DNA from: Altererythrobacter sp. BO-6
Lineage (GTDB): Bacteria > Pseudomonadota > Alphaproteobacteria > Sphingomonadales > Sphingomonadaceae
Reading direction: 5' to 3'
NCBI RefSeq assembly: GCF_011047315.1
Contig: NZ_CP049259.1
Coordinates: 2,833,001-2,897,000, forward strand
DNA length: 64,000 nucleotides
Shown: positions 56,237 to 64,000 of the stretch, piece after piece
Layout of the letters: the number at the start of each line of letters is the position of its first letter
How positions within the stretch are numbered: position 1 is the first letter of the stretch
Made by a program: the position numbers and the translations under genes
The notes under the pieces: model-generated
Database searches by the model: none
What the model was told of the DNA's origin: nothing
Seen by the model: the letters and a program-made list of their open reading frames with translations, nothing else

Positions 56237-57073
56237 ATGGCACTCAAGAACTACAAACCGACGAGCCCCGCGCGCCGCGGCCTCATCCTGATCGACAAGT
56301 CGGGCCTCTACAAGGGTCGCCCGGTCAAGTCGCTCACCGAAGGCAAGCGCAAGACCGGTGGCCGCAACAACAAGGGTCATGTCACTTCGCGCGGCATGGC
56401 TGGTGGCCACAAGCAGAAGTACCGCTTCATCGATTTCAAGCGTCGCAAGTGGGATATGCCGGCAACCGTCGAGCGGATCGAATACGATCCCAACCGCACT
56501 GCGTTCATCGCGCTGGTGAAGTATGAAGACGGTGAACTGGCTTACATCCTCGCCCCTCAGCGCCTTGCTGTGGGTGACCAGGTGATCGCTGGCGAAAAGA
56601 CCGACACCAAGCCGGGCAACGCGATGTTGCTGGGCCAGATGCCGGTCGGCACGATCTGCCACAACGTCGAAATGAAGCCGGGCAAGGGCGGCCAGATCGC
56701 CCGTTCGGCCGGCGCCTATGTGCAGATCGTCGGCCGCGACCGCGGCCTGGTGATCGTGCGCCTAAACAGCGGCGAGCAGCGTTACCTGCGCGGCGATTGC
56801 ATGGGCACGGTTGGTGCGGTGTCGAACCCCGACAACCAGAACCAGAACTTCGCCAAGGCCGGTCGCAAGCGCTGGATGGGCGTGAAGCCGCTCACCCGCG
56901 GTGTCGCCAAGAACCCGGTCGACCACCCGCACGGTGGTGGTGAAGGCCGCACCAGCGGTGGCCGCCATCCGGTGACCCCATGGGGCAAGCCGACCAAGGG
57001 GGCCCGCACCCGCAACAACAAGCAGACGGACAAGATGATCATCCGTTCGCGTCACGCCAAGAAGAAGAGGTAA
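56237..57073 (+). CDS. rplB: 50S ribosomal protein L2
   Basis: A 278-residue L2, part of the peptidyl-transferase region and intersubunit bridge. Has [20 protein letters not shown] and the conserved [19 protein letters not shown] segment with the His needed for activity. A GGACAGGAAACG ribosome site precedes it. Confidence 0.98.
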   Translation: MALKNYKPTSPARRGLILIDKSGLYKGRPVKSLTEGKRKTGGRNNKGHVTSRGMAGGHKQKYRFIDFKRRKWDMPATVERIEYDPNRTAFIALVKYEDGELAYILAPQRLAVGDQVIAGEKTDTKPGNAMLLGQMPVGTICHNVEMKPGKGGQIARSAGAYVQIVGRDRGLVIVRLNSGEQRYLRGDCMGTVGAVSNPDNQNQNFAKAGRKRWMGVKPLTRGVAKNPVDHPHGGGEGRTSGGRHPVTPWGKPTKGARTRNNKQTDKMIIRSRHAKKKR

Positions 57074-57079
57074 TCCGAC

Positions 57080-57355
57080 ATGGCACGTTCCGTCTGGAAA
57101 GGTCCGTTTGTCGAACTCAGCCTTCTCAAGAAGGCGGAGGACGCACAGGAAGCGAACAGCACCAAGCCGATCAAGACCTGGTCGCGCCGTTCGACCATTC
57201 TCCCGCAGTTCGTTGGCCTGACGTTCAACGTCTACAACGGGCAGAAGTTCATCCCCGTCTCGGTTTCCGAAGAGATGGTCGGCCACAAGCTTGGCGAATT
57301 CGCGCCCACGCGCAATTTCCCCGGTCACGCCGCCGACAAGAAGGGCAAGCGATAA
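57080..57355 (+). CDS. rpsS: 30S ribosomal protein S19
   Basis: A 91-residue S19. [19 protein letters not shown] and [20 protein letters not shown] are conserved, as is the [18 protein letters not shown] end. The stop overlaps the rplV start by 1 nt. Confidence 0.97.
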   Translation: MARSVWKGPFVELSLLKKAEDAQEANSTKPIKTWSRRSTILPQFVGLTFNVYNGQKFIPVSVSEEMVGHKLGEFAPTRNFPGHAADKKGKR

Positions 57356-57732
57356 TGGGCAAGGCAAAGGCACCCCGCCGCGTTGGCGATAACGAGGCGC
57401 TGGCCGTCGGCACCACGATCCGTGGTTCGGCGCAGAAGCTCAACCTCGTTGCTGCACTGATCCGCGGCAAGAAGGCCGAAGAGGCCATGAACATCCTCGC
57501 TTTCAGCAAGCGGGCGATGGCCAGGGACGCCAGCAAGGTGCTCGCTTCGGCGATCGCCAACGCTGAGAACAACCACAACCTGGATGTCGACTCGCTCGTC
57601 GTCGCCGAGGCTTCGGTTGGCAAGTCGATCACCATGAAGCGTTTCCACACCCGCGGTCGCGGTAAGTCGACCCGGATCCTCAAGCCGTTCAGCCGGCTGC
57701 GGATCGTGGTGCGCGAGCAGGAAGAGGCGTAA
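57355..57732 (+). CDS. rplV: 50S ribosomal protein L22
   Basis: A 125-residue L22, tunnel constriction protein. The frame opens far upstream, but the ATG at 57355 (TAATG overlap with rpsS) gives the family N terminus GKAKAPRRV. The beta hairpin contains [20 protein letters not shown]. Confidence 0.96.
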   Translation: MGKAKAPRRVGDNEALAVGTTIRGSAQKLNLVAALIRGKKAEEAMNILAFSKRAMARDASKVLASAIANAENNHNLDVDSLVVAEASVGKSITMKRFHTRGRGKSTRILKPFSRLRIVVREQEEA

Positions 57733-57733
57733 G

Positions 57734-58429
57734 ATGGGCCAGAAGAGCAATCCGATCGGTCTGCGCCTGCAGATCAACCGCACCTGGGACAGCCGCTGGT
57801 ACGCCGAAGGGCGTGATTATGCCAAGCTGCTCAAGGAAGACATCGAAATCCGCAAGTACATCGTCGAAGCGCTGCCCCAGGCAGCCATTTCGAAGGTGGT
57901 GATCGAGCGTCCGGCCAAGCTGTGCCGCGTGTCGATCTATGCTGCACGCCCCGGTGTGATCATCGGCAAGAAGGGCGCGGATATCGAGAAGCTGCGCACC
58001 AAGCTTTCGACCATGACCGAAAGCGAAGTGAAGCTGAACATCGTTGAGATCCGCAAGCCGGAAATCGATGCGAAGCTCGTTGCCCAGGGCATTGCCGACC
58101 AGCTGATCCGCCGTGTCGCATCCCGCCGCGCCATGAAGCGCGCGGTGCAGTCGGCGCTGCGTCTGGGTGCGGAAGGCATCAAGATCACCTGCGGCGGCCG
58201 TCTGGGCGGCGCAGAAATCGCGCGCGTCGAATGGTATCGCGAAGGCCGTGTGCCGCTGCACACGCTGCGTGCCAATGTCGACTATGCCGAAGCCGAAGCG
58301 CTGACCGCGTACGGCATCATTGGCATCAAGGTCTGGATCTTCAAGGGCGAGATCCTCGCTCACGATCCGACCGCGCAGGACCGTTTGATGATGGAAGCCC
58401 AGACGTCCGGCGTCCGGCCGGCTCGTTGA
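57734..58429 (+). CDS. rpsC: 30S ribosomal protein S3
   Basis: A 231-residue S3, mRNA entry-site protein. [20 protein letters not shown] start, KH domain [14 protein letters not shown], and [20 protein letters not shown]. The stop is followed 14 nt later by rplP. Confidence 0.98.
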   Translation: MGQKSNPIGLRLQINRTWDSRWYAEGRDYAKLLKEDIEIRKYIVEALPQAAISKVVIERPAKLCRVSIYAARPGVIIGKKGADIEKLRTKLSTMTESEVKLNIVEIRKPEIDAKLVAQGIADQLIRRVASRRAMKRAVQSALRLGAEGIKITCGGRLGGAEIARVEWYREGRVPLHTLRANVDYAEAEALTAYGIIGIKVWIFKGEILAHDPTAQDRLMMEAQTSGVRPAR

Positions 58430-58443
58430 GGTAGGTAAGAGCT

Positions 58444-58881
58444 ATGCTGCAACCGAAAAAAACCAAATCCCGCAAGGCGTTCAAGGGCCGCATCCACGGC
58501 AACGCCAAGGGCGGCACCACGCTGAACTTCGGGTCCTATGGCCTGAAGGCGATGGAGCCCGAGCGTATCACCGCACGCCAGATCGAAGCTGCGCGTCGCG
58601 CGATCACGCGCCACATCAAGCGCCAGGGGCGCCTGTGGATCCGCGTGTTCCCCGATGTGCCGGTATCGAAGAAGCCTGCCGAAGTCCGTCAGGGTAAGGG
58701 CAAGGGCTCGATCGAATACTGGGCAGCACGGGTTAAGCCGGGCCGCATCCTGTTCGAACTCGATGGCGTGGCCGGTCCGCTGGCTGCCGAAGCGTTCGAG
58801 CGCGCTGCGATGAAGCTGCCGATCAAGACCAAGGTCGTGGCCCGCCTGGGCGACACCTCGCACCTGGGAGGCGACAAATGA
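58444..58881 (+). CDS. rplP: 50S ribosomal protein L16
   Basis: A 145-residue L16 near the A site. [20 protein letters not shown] start, then [20 protein letters not shown] and the Arg target region [20 protein letters not shown]. Overlaps rpmC by 4 nt. Confidence 0.97.
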   Translation: MLQPKKTKSRKAFKGRIHGNAKGGTTLNFGSYGLKAMEPERITARQIEAARRAITRHIKRQGRLWIRVFPDVPVSKKPAEVRQGKGKGSIEYWAARVKPGRILFELDGVAGPLAAEAFERAAMKLPIKTKVVARLGDTSHLGGDK

Positions 58882-59087
58882 GCAAGATCGAAGATCTGCG
58901 CACCAAGACCGATGACCAGCTGGACGCTGAGCTGACCGAGCTCAAGCGCGAGCAGTTCAACCTGCGTTTCCAGGCTGCCACCAACCAGCTCGAAGCCCCG
59001 GCGCGCGTGCGCCAGGTGCGTCGCACGATCGCCAAGATCAAGACGCTGCAGAGCGAGCGTGCGGCAGCTGCCGCCGCCAAGGCCTGA
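58878..59087 (+). CDS. rpmC: 50S ribosomal protein L29
   Basis: A 69-residue L29 helical protein at the tunnel exit: [18 protein letters not shown] followed by [16 protein letters not shown] is the family block. Overlaps rplP by 4 nt (ATGA). Confidence 0.96.
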   Translation: MSKIEDLRTKTDDQLDAELTELKREQFNLRFQAATNQLEAPARVRQVRRTIAKIKTLQSERAAAAAAKA

Positions 59088-59098
59088 GGAGTTAAACG

Positions 59099-59389
59099 AT
59101 GCCGAAGCGTATCCTGATCGGGACCGTCACCTCCGACAAGACCGACAAGACCGTGACCGTGCTGGTCGAGCGCAAGGTGAAGCATCCGCTTTACGGGAAG
59201 ATCATCCGCCGTTCGAAGAAGTATCACGCGCACGACGAAGCGAATGAATACAAGATTGGCGATGTGGTCCGCATCGAGGAAACCAGGCCGATCTCCAAGA
59301 CCAAGACCTGGGCCGTGAAGGACCGGGTGCAGGCTGGCGGCGTACAGGCGGTGGAAGCCGACCTGGAAGTCGAAGCCGCAGGTAACTGA
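59099..59389 (+). CDS. rpsQ: 30S ribosomal protein S17
   Basis: A 96-residue S17, OB-fold 16S binder. [20 protein letters not shown] and [19 protein letters not shown] are conserved, with an acidic Ala/Glu-rich C terminus ([12 protein letters not shown]) slightly longer than usual. Confidence 0.97.
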   Translation: MPKRILIGTVTSDKTDKTVTVLVERKVKHPLYGKIIRRSKKYHAHDEANEYKIGDVVRIEETRPISKTKTWAVKDRVQAGGVQAVEADLEVEAAGN

Positions 59390-59405
59390 GTTAGACGTTA
59401 GGAAC

Positions 59406-59424
59406 TGCCGGACTGGTTCCGGCA
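59406..59424 (+). other. Small hairpin between rpsQ and rplN
   Basis: TGCCGGA/TCCGGCA with a 5-nt loop, in the 59-nt spacer. It precedes the rplN ribosome site (AGAAGGAAA). Function unknown; could be an mRNA processing site. Confidence 0.4.
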
Positions 59425-59448
59425 AGCCAGTGAGAAGGAAACGGATCG

Positions 59449-59817
59449 ATGATCCAGATGCAATCCAATCTCGACGTCGCGGACAACAGCGGCGCAAAGC
59501 GCGTCCAGTGCATCAAGGTACTGGGTGGCTCGAAGCGCCGTACTGCGTCCGTCGGCGACGTGATCGTGGTTTCCGTCAAGGAAGCCCAGCCGCGTGCAAA
59601 GGTCAAGAAGGGCGACGTTCACCGGGCGGTGATCGTGCGCACCAAGAAGGACGTGCGCCGTCCCGATGGCAGCGTCATCCGCTTTGACAGCAACGCGGCA
59701 GTGCTCGTGAACAAGAACGAGGAGCCGATCGGCACCCGTATCTTTGGCCCGGTGGTGCGCGAGCTGCGCGGCCGCGGCTTCATGAAGATCATTTCGCTCG
59801 CGCCGGAGGTGCTGTAA
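59449..59817 (+). CDS. rplN: 50S ribosomal protein L14
   Basis: A 122-residue L14. [19 protein letters not shown] start, [20 protein letters not shown] and [19 protein letters not shown] are the family signatures. Overlaps rplX by 1 nt. Confidence 0.98.
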   Translation: MIQMQSNLDVADNSGAKRVQCIKVLGGSKRRTASVGDVIVVSVKEAQPRAKVKKGDVHRAVIVRTKKDVRRPDGSVIRFDSNAAVLVNKNEEPIGTRIFGPVVRELRGRGFMKIISLAPEVL

Positions 59818-60137
59818 TGGCTGCCGCAAAGATCAAGAAGGGTGACAGCGTCGTCGTCCTTTCGGGCAAGGACAAGGGCAAGACCGGCACGGTCGCCCAG
59901 GTCATGCCGAAGGAAGGCAAGGTCGTTGTCGAGGGTGTGAATATCGCCACCCGTCACCGCAAGCCGAGCCAGGTCAACCCGCAGGGTGGCATCGAGCGCC
60001 GCGAGGCTCCGATGCACATCAGCAAGGTTGCCGTGGCCGATCCGAAGACTGGCAAGCCCACCCGCGTCCGCTTTGAAGAAAAGGGCGGCAAGAAGGTGCG
60101 CGTTGCCGTGAAGAGTGGGGAGACCATCGATGGCTGA
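59817..60137 (+). CDS. rplX: 50S ribosomal protein L24
   Basis: A 106-residue L24 assembly initiator with the KOW motif ([20 protein letters not shown]). [20 protein letters not shown] is conserved. It overlaps rplE by 8 nt. Confidence 0.97.
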   Translation: MAAAKIKKGDSVVVLSGKDKGKTGTVAQVMPKEGKVVVEGVNIATRHRKPSQVNPQGGIERREAPMHISKVAVADPKTGKPTRVRFEEKGGKKVRVAVKSGETIDG

Positions 60138-60708
60138 TTATACCCCCCGGATGAAGGCCAAGTACGAGGCCGAAATCGTCAAGGCGATGACCGAGAAGTT
60201 CGGTTACAAGAACCGTCTCGAAGTCCCCAAGCTCGAGAAGATCACGCTCAACATGGGCGTGGGCGAAGCGAGCCAGGACAAGAAGAAGGTCCAGACCGCT
60301 GCCGAGGAAATGGCGCTGATCGCCGGTCAGAAGCCGGTCATCACCAAGGCGAAGAAGTCGATCGCGCAGTTCAAGCTGCGTGAAGGCATGCCGATCGGTT
60401 GCAAGGTTACCCTGCGCCGCGAACGCATGTACGAATTCCTCGACCGCCTGGTGACCATCGCCATGCCGCGCATCCGCGACTTCCGTGGGCTGAACCCGCG
60501 TTCGTTCGACGGTCGTGGCAACTACGCGATGGGTCTCAAGGAGCAGATCGTGTTCCCCGAGATCAGCTATGACAAGATCGAGAAGGTGCGTGGCATGGAC
60601 ATCATCGTCACCACCACCGCGAAAACCGACGAGGAAGCACGCGAACTGCTGAAGCTGTTCGGTTTCCCGTTCCCGGCTGAAGAGTCGGCTGAAAAGGAAG
60701 CGGCGTAA
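60130..60708 (+). CDS. rplE: 50S ribosomal protein L5
   Basis: A 192-residue L5, 5S rRNA binder. The ATG at 60130 ([13 protein letters not shown]) lies inside the end of rplX; an in-frame start at 60115 would be too far inside. [30 protein letters not shown] and [13 protein letters not shown] are conserved. Confidence 0.96.
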   Translation: MADYTPRMKAKYEAEIVKAMTEKFGYKNRLEVPKLEKITLNMGVGEASQDKKKVQTAAEEMALIAGQKPVITKAKKSIAQFKLREGMPIGCKVTLRRERMYEFLDRLVTIAMPRIRDFRGLNPRSFDGRGNYAMGLKEQIVFPEISYDKIEKVRGMDIIVTTTAKTDEEARELLKLFGFPFPAEESAEKEAA

Positions 60709-60750
60709 GCCGCGCCCTTTGATTGAGATAGGAAAGAGAGCTTAAGTCCA

Positions 60751-61056
60751 ATGGCGAAACTGAGTTCCATCAACAAGAACGAGCGTCGCAAGAAGCTCGT
60801 GAAGAAGTACGCAAACAAGTACGCCAAGCTCAAGGCGATTGCGGACGACAACTCGCTCGACGAGAGCGAGCGTCTGATCGCGCGCCTGAAGATGGCGGAA
60901 ATTCCGCGCAACGGTAACCCGACCCGGGTGCGTAACCGCTGCGCCACCACCGGCCGCCCGCGCGGCTATTACCGCAAGTTCGGCATCAACCGTATCGAGC
61001 TGCGTGAACTCGGCAACAAGGGCCTGATCCCGGGCCTGACCAAGTCGAGCTGGTGA
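60751..61056 (+). CDS. rpsN: 30S ribosomal protein S14
   Basis: A 101-residue S14 of the zinc-independent (C-minus) type: no CxxC pair is seen, only [39 protein letters not shown] is the start. It lies 42 nt after rplE. Confidence 0.97.
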   Translation: MAKLSSINKNERRKKLVKKYANKYAKLKAIADDNSLDESERLIARLKMAEIPRNGNPTRVRNRCATTGRPRGYYRKFGINRIELRELGNKGLIPGLTKSSW

Positions 61057-61067
61057 GGATCTGAGAG

Positions 61068-61463
61068 ATGGCAATGACCGATCCCCTGGGTGATATGCTC
61101 ACCCGCATCCGCAACGGCCAGCAGGCGAAGAAGGACAGCGTCCTTTCGCCGGCGTCGAAACTGCGTGCAAACGTGCTCGAAGTGCTCCAGCGCGAAGGCT
61201 ACATCCGTGGCTACAGCGAAGACAGCACCGGCAAGCATCCCGCGCTGCGGATCGAACTGAAGTATTTCGAGGGCGAACCTGCGATCAAGCATGTCGCCCG
61301 TGTCTCCAAGCCGGGCCGCCGGATCTATTCGGGTTCGAAGGAACTTCCGATTGTCCGTAACGGCCTTGGCATCACCATCGTCTCGACGCCCAAGGGCGTG
61401 CTCTCGGATGCCGAAGCGCGTGCCCAGAACGTCGGCGGCGAAGTGCTGGCGGAGGTGTTCTGA
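61068..61463 (+). CDS. rpsH: 30S ribosomal protein S8
   Basis: A 131-residue S8, central 16S binder that in Escherichia coli represses the spc operon. [18 protein letters not shown] and the [20 protein letters not shown] signature are present. Its stop overlaps the rplF start by 1 nt. Confidence 0.98.
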   Translation: MAMTDPLGDMLTRIRNGQQAKKDSVLSPASKLRANVLEVLQREGYIRGYSEDSTGKHPALRIELKYFEGEPAIKHVARVSKPGRRIYSGSKELPIVRNGLGITIVSTPKGVLSDAEARAQNVGGEVLAEVF

Positions 61464-61996
61464 TGAGCCGCATCGGTAAAAAGCCGGTCGCGATCCCGGG
61501 CGGGGTGACCGCCTCGATCGACAACGGCGCGCTGAGCGTCAAGGGCCCCAAGGGCACCCTGACCCTGGGCCTGTCGGACCTGGTCGAATACAAGCTTGAA
61601 GACGGCCAGATTTCGGTCTCGCCGGCCAATGACACCAAGGCGGCACGCAGCCACTGGGGCATGCAGCGCACGCTGGTGTCGAACCTGGTCGAAGGCGTTA
61701 CCGAAGGCTTCACCAAGGTGCTCGACATCAAGGGTGTCGGCTACCGCGCCAACGCACAGGGCAAGACGCTCAAGCTGCAGCTCGGCTACAGCCATGACGT
61801 CGATCTCGCCGTGCCGGAAGGCCTTGAAGTGAAGACCCCTGACCAGACCACCGTTGAGATTTCGGGTATCGACAAGCAGGCCGTAGGCCAGTTTGCCGCC
61901 GAGGTCCGCCGCTGGCGCAAGCCCGAACCCTATAAGGGCAAGGGTATTGCCTATCGCGGCGAGTACATCTTCCGCAAGGAAGGGAAGAAGAAGTAA
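61463..61996 (+). CDS. rplF: 50S ribosomal protein L6
   Basis: A 177-residue L6 with two related domains. [19 protein letters not shown] start, [20 protein letters not shown] and the [16 protein letters not shown] end. Overlaps rpsH by 1 nt. Confidence 0.98.
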   Translation: MSRIGKKPVAIPGGVTASIDNGALSVKGPKGTLTLGLSDLVEYKLEDGQISVSPANDTKAARSHWGMQRTLVSNLVEGVTEGFTKVLDIKGVGYRANAQGKTLKLQLGYSHDVDLAVPEGLEVKTPDQTTVEISGIDKQAVGQFAAEVRRWRKPEPYKGKGIAYRGEYIFRKEGKKK

Positions 61997-61997
61997 G

Positions 61998-62342
61998 ATG
62001 GCAAAGCTTTCACTCTTTGAACGTCGCCGCCGCCGGGTGCGTACTGCACTCAAGAGCAGGGCTGGTGGTCGTCCGCGCCTGTCTGTGCACCGCACCGGCA
62101 AGCACATCTATGCGCAGATCATCGATGACGCCGCCGGCAAGACGCTGGCCGCCGCTTCGACCCTGGGCGCCAAGGCGTCGGGTGCGAATGTCGATGCTGC
62201 TGCCAAGGTGGGCAAGGACATCGCCGCGGCTGCCAAGAAGGCTGGCGTGACCACCGTCGTGTTCGATCGCGGCGGCTTCCTGTTCCACGGCCGCGTCAAG
62301 GCGCTGGCCGATGCCGCCCGCGAAGGCGGGCTGGAGTTCTGA
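61998..62342 (+). CDS. rplR: 50S ribosomal protein L18
   Basis: A 114-residue L18, 5S rRNA binder. [20 protein letters not shown] and [20 protein letters not shown] are typical. It starts 1 nt after the rplF stop and overlaps rpsE by 1 nt (TGATG). Confidence 0.97.
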   Translation: MAKLSLFERRRRRVRTALKSRAGGRPRLSVHRTGKHIYAQIIDDAAGKTLAAASTLGAKASGANVDAAAKVGKDIAAAAKKAGVTTVVFDRGGFLFHGRVKALADAAREGGLEF

Positions 62343-63136
62343 TGATGGCTGACGAAAACAAGAACGAAGAAACCCCGGTTGAAACGGCGGAAGTTGTGGA
62401 AACCCCTGCGGTTGCTGAAACCCCGTCGGAAGCGGCGGACAACCAGTCGGCTTCGGCCGAGCCCGAAGCACCGGCTGCAGAAGCAGACGAAGCGCAGGCC
62501 GAAGGTCGCGGTCGGGGCCGCGGGCGTGGTGGTGACCGTGGTGAAGGCCGTGGTCGTGGCCGAGGCCGCCGTGACGAGCGCAACAAGCGCGAGGAAGAAG
62601 ACGACGGCATCATCGAGAAGCTGGTTCACATCAACCGCGTTTCGAAGACGGTAAAGGGCGGCAAGCGCTTCGGTTTCGCTGCGCTGGTCGTGGTCGGCGA
62701 CGGTTCGGGCCGGGTTGGTTTCGGTCATGGCAAGGCGCGCGAAGTGCCGGAAGCCATCACCAAGGCGACCGCGTCTGCGCGCAAGAAGATGATCCGCGTT
62801 CCGCTGAAGGAAGGCCGCACGCTGCACCATGACGGCAATGGCCGGTTCGGTGCCGGCAAGGTGACCGTCCGCACCGCACCTCCGGGTACCGGCATCATCG
62901 CCGGTGGTCCGATGCGTGCTGTGTTCGAAAGCCTGGGCGTGGCCGATGTGGTGACCAAGTCGGTCGGCACTTCGAACCCCTACAACATGATCCGCGCTAC
63001 GTTTGACGCGCTGCAGAACCAGACTTCGCCGAAGTCGGTTGCCCAGCGTCGTGGCAAGAAGGTCGCTGACCTGCTTGGCCGTGGTGGCGCCAGCGAGGCC
63101 GAGGCTGAAGCCGACGCCGCAGCGATGGTGGAGTAA
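62342..63136 (+). CDS. rpsE: 30S ribosomal protein S5 with long N-terminal tail
   Basis: A 264-residue S5; typical bacterial S5 is 160-230. Residues 1-~85 form an extra tail: a Glu/Ala/Pro stretch ([20 protein letters not shown] and on), then Arg/Gly repeats ([20 protein letters not shown]). The S5 dsRNA-binding domain begins near [20 protein letters not shown] and is canonical ([32 protein letters not shown]). Two ATGs in frame (62342, 62345) are equally possible. Confidence 0.96.
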   Translation: MMADENKNEETPVETAEVVETPAVAETPSEAADNQSASAEPEAPAAEADEAQAEGRGRGRGRGGDRGEGRGRGRGRRDERNKREEEDDGIIEKLVHINRVSKTVKGGKRFGFAALVVVGDGSGRVGFGHGKAREVPEAITKATASARKKMIRVPLKEGRTLHHDGNGRFGAGKVTVRTAPPGTGIIAGGPMRAVFESLGVADVVTKSVGTSNPYNMIRATFDALQNQTSPKSVAQRRGKKVADLLGRGGASEAEAEADAAAMVE

Positions 63137-63141
63137 TCCCG

Positions 63142-63327
63142 ATGGCCGACAAGAAAACCATCAAGATCAAGCAGATCGGTTCGCCGATCCGTCGTCCCGA
63201 GAGCCAGCGCAAGATCCTGATCGGCCTGGGCCTCAACAAGATGCACAAGGTCGTGGAACGCCAGGACACCCCAGAGGTGCGCGGCGCGATCGCCAAGATC
63301 CCGCATCTGGTGACTGTGATCGACTAA
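63142..63327 (+). CDS. rpmD: 50S ribosomal protein L30
   Basis: A 61-residue L30. [20 protein letters not shown] and [19 protein letters not shown] are the family blocks. Starts 5 nt after rpsE. Confidence 0.97.
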   Translation: MADKKTIKIKQIGSPIRRPESQRKILIGLGLNKMHKVVERQDTPEVRGAIAKIPHLVTVID

Positions 63328-63337
63328 TCCATGTGAA

Positions 63338-63363
63338 CCCCGCTACGGCGGGGCTCACTTTTT
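63338..63363 (+). terminator. Terminator-like hairpin between rpmD and rplO
   Basis: CCCCGC-TACG-GCGGGG (63338-63353), extendable by GTGA/TCAC on the outside with one mismatch, followed by five T (63359-63363). A 70-nt spacer separates the two genes. It would attenuate rplO and downstream genes unless antiterminated. Confidence 0.6.
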
Positions 63364-63397
63364 CAGCGCGAACAAAGCGAAAGCGAGTGCAAAAATC

Positions 63398-63922
63398 ATG
63401 AAACTCAACGACATCCGTGACAATTCGGGCGCCCGCAAGGGTCGCATGCGCGTGGGCCGTGGTATCGGTTCGGGCAAGGGCAAGACCTCGGGCCGTGGCC
63501 AGAAGGGCCAGAAGAGCCGTTCGGGCGTAGCCATCAAGGGCTTTGAAGGCGGCCAGATGCCGCTGCACATGCGCCTGCCGAAGCGCGGCTTCAACAACCC
63601 CTTCGCCAAGGACTACGCCGAAGTGAACGTGGGCATGGTGCAGAAGTTCATCGACGCGAAGAAGCTCGACGCGAAGAAGGACATCACCGAAGACGTGCTG
63701 CGCGAAGCCGGCCTGGTGCGCGGCGGCAAGGATGGCGTCCGTTTGCTGGGCAAGGGCGAATTCTCGGCCAAGGCCAAGTTTGTCGTCACCGGCGCCACCA
63801 AGGGCGCGATTGCCGCGGTCGAAAAGGCTGGCGGCAGCGTGGAAGTGGCCGCTCCGGCCCAGCCCGAGGCTGAAAAGAAGGCCGCCCGCCGCGAGGCGAA
63901 CAAGGCTGCCAAGGCCAAGTAA
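63398..63922 (+). CDS. rplO: 50S ribosomal protein L15
   Basis: A 174-residue L15. [20 protein letters not shown] start with the Gly-rich [19 protein letters not shown] loop and [19 protein letters not shown] Lys/Ala-rich C terminus ([16 protein letters not shown]) extends slightly beyond the usual length. The next gene should be secY, outside the window. Confidence 0.97.
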   Translation: MKLNDIRDNSGARKGRMRVGRGIGSGKGKTSGRGQKGQKSRSGVAIKGFEGGQMPLHMRLPKRGFNNPFAKDYAEVNVGMVQKFIDAKKLDAKKDITEDVLREAGLVRGGKDGVRLLGKGEFSAKAKFVVTGATKGAIAAVEKAGGSVEVAAPAQPEAEKKAARREANKAAKAK

Positions 63923-63937
63923 TCGATGAAATGGTGT

Positions 63938-63965
63938 GCGGGGGGTTCGACAACCGGCCCCCCGC
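63938..63965 (+). other. GC hairpin after rplO
   Basis: GCGGGGGG (63938-63945) and CCCCCCGC (63958-63965), 12-nt loop, no T run. It lies 15 nt after the rplO stop, probably in the spacer before secY. The remaining 35 nt to the window edge show no gene start. Confidence 0.5.
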
Positions 63966-64000
63966 TCCCTATCTATCCGGTCTGAGCCGGGAGGGTCCGG

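Overview
The window is a high-GC chromosomal segment of an alphaproteobacterium. Gene content (Tad pilus locus, T1SS-143-type giant adhesin, O-succinylhomoserine sulfhydrylase, str-S10-spc ribosomal gene order), Ala/Glu-rich tails on ribosomal proteins and interspersed hairpin repeats fit Sphingomonadales, most likely Erythrobacteraceae. The family-level placement is inference. I found no tRNA, rRNA, CRISPR array, insertion sequence or prophage.

Region 1 (1-16.1 kb) is mixed housekeeping DNA: the 5' part of a branched-chain aminotransferase gene (minus strand), a putative 18-codon gene with a ribosome-binding site complementary to 14 nt of the 16S 3' end, a TlyA methyltransferase, a TspO-family protein, UbiK, a frameshifted recO, leuB, two membrane/lipid-carrier glycosyltransferases, a TetR regulator with two palindromic operators facing a small membrane protein, metZ, a DsbA-fold isomerase, a large TPR protein, ApaG, a LysR regulator, a GNAT acetyltransferase, a sterol-desaturase-family enzyme and a membrane-bound AraC regulator.

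Region 2 (16.1-28.6 kb, minus strand) is a complete Tad/Flp pilus operon: flp pilin, a strong hairpin, cpaB, cpaC secretin, a short lipoprotein where cpaD usually lies, tadG, two tadE-like minor pilins, cpaE, cpaF, tadB, tadC, a TPR lipoprotein (tadD-like), the cpaA prepilin peptidase and one unrecognised membrane-anchored protein.

Region 3 (28.6-48.6 kb) starts with a 0.93-kb intergenic region between the pilin and a divergent plus-strand adhesin operon. The operon encodes a 3547-residue secreted repeat adhesin, an OmpA-family lipid-free outer-membrane protein, a TolC channel, a LapB-type ABC exporter, a SleB-type cell-wall hydrolase and an HlyD adaptor; the last three overlap by GTGA. A convergent gene encodes a LapG-like periplasmic cysteine protease (predicted triad Cys235-His270-Asp285). 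Together this looks like a surface-attachment island: a retractile-type pilus beside an exported, protease-releasable adhesin, with a peptidoglycan hydrolase built into the exporter operon. A small lipoprotein gene follows.

Region 4 (49.1-64 kb) is the str-S10-spc ribosomal supercluster: rpsL-rpsG-fusA-tuf, terminator, promoter, then rpsJ-rplC-rplD-rplW-rplB-rpsS-rplV-rpsC-rplP-rpmC-rpsQ-rplN-rplX-rplE-rpsN-rpsH-rplF-rplR-rpsE-rpmD-rplO, stopping just before the expected secY. Its coding sequences are ordinary except for long acidic tails on L3 and S5. Its spacers are not: a 29-bp perfect inverted repeat separates rpsL and rpsG, a palindrome-rich 259-bp spacer separates rpsJ and rplC, and a terminator-like hairpin separates rpmD and rplO.
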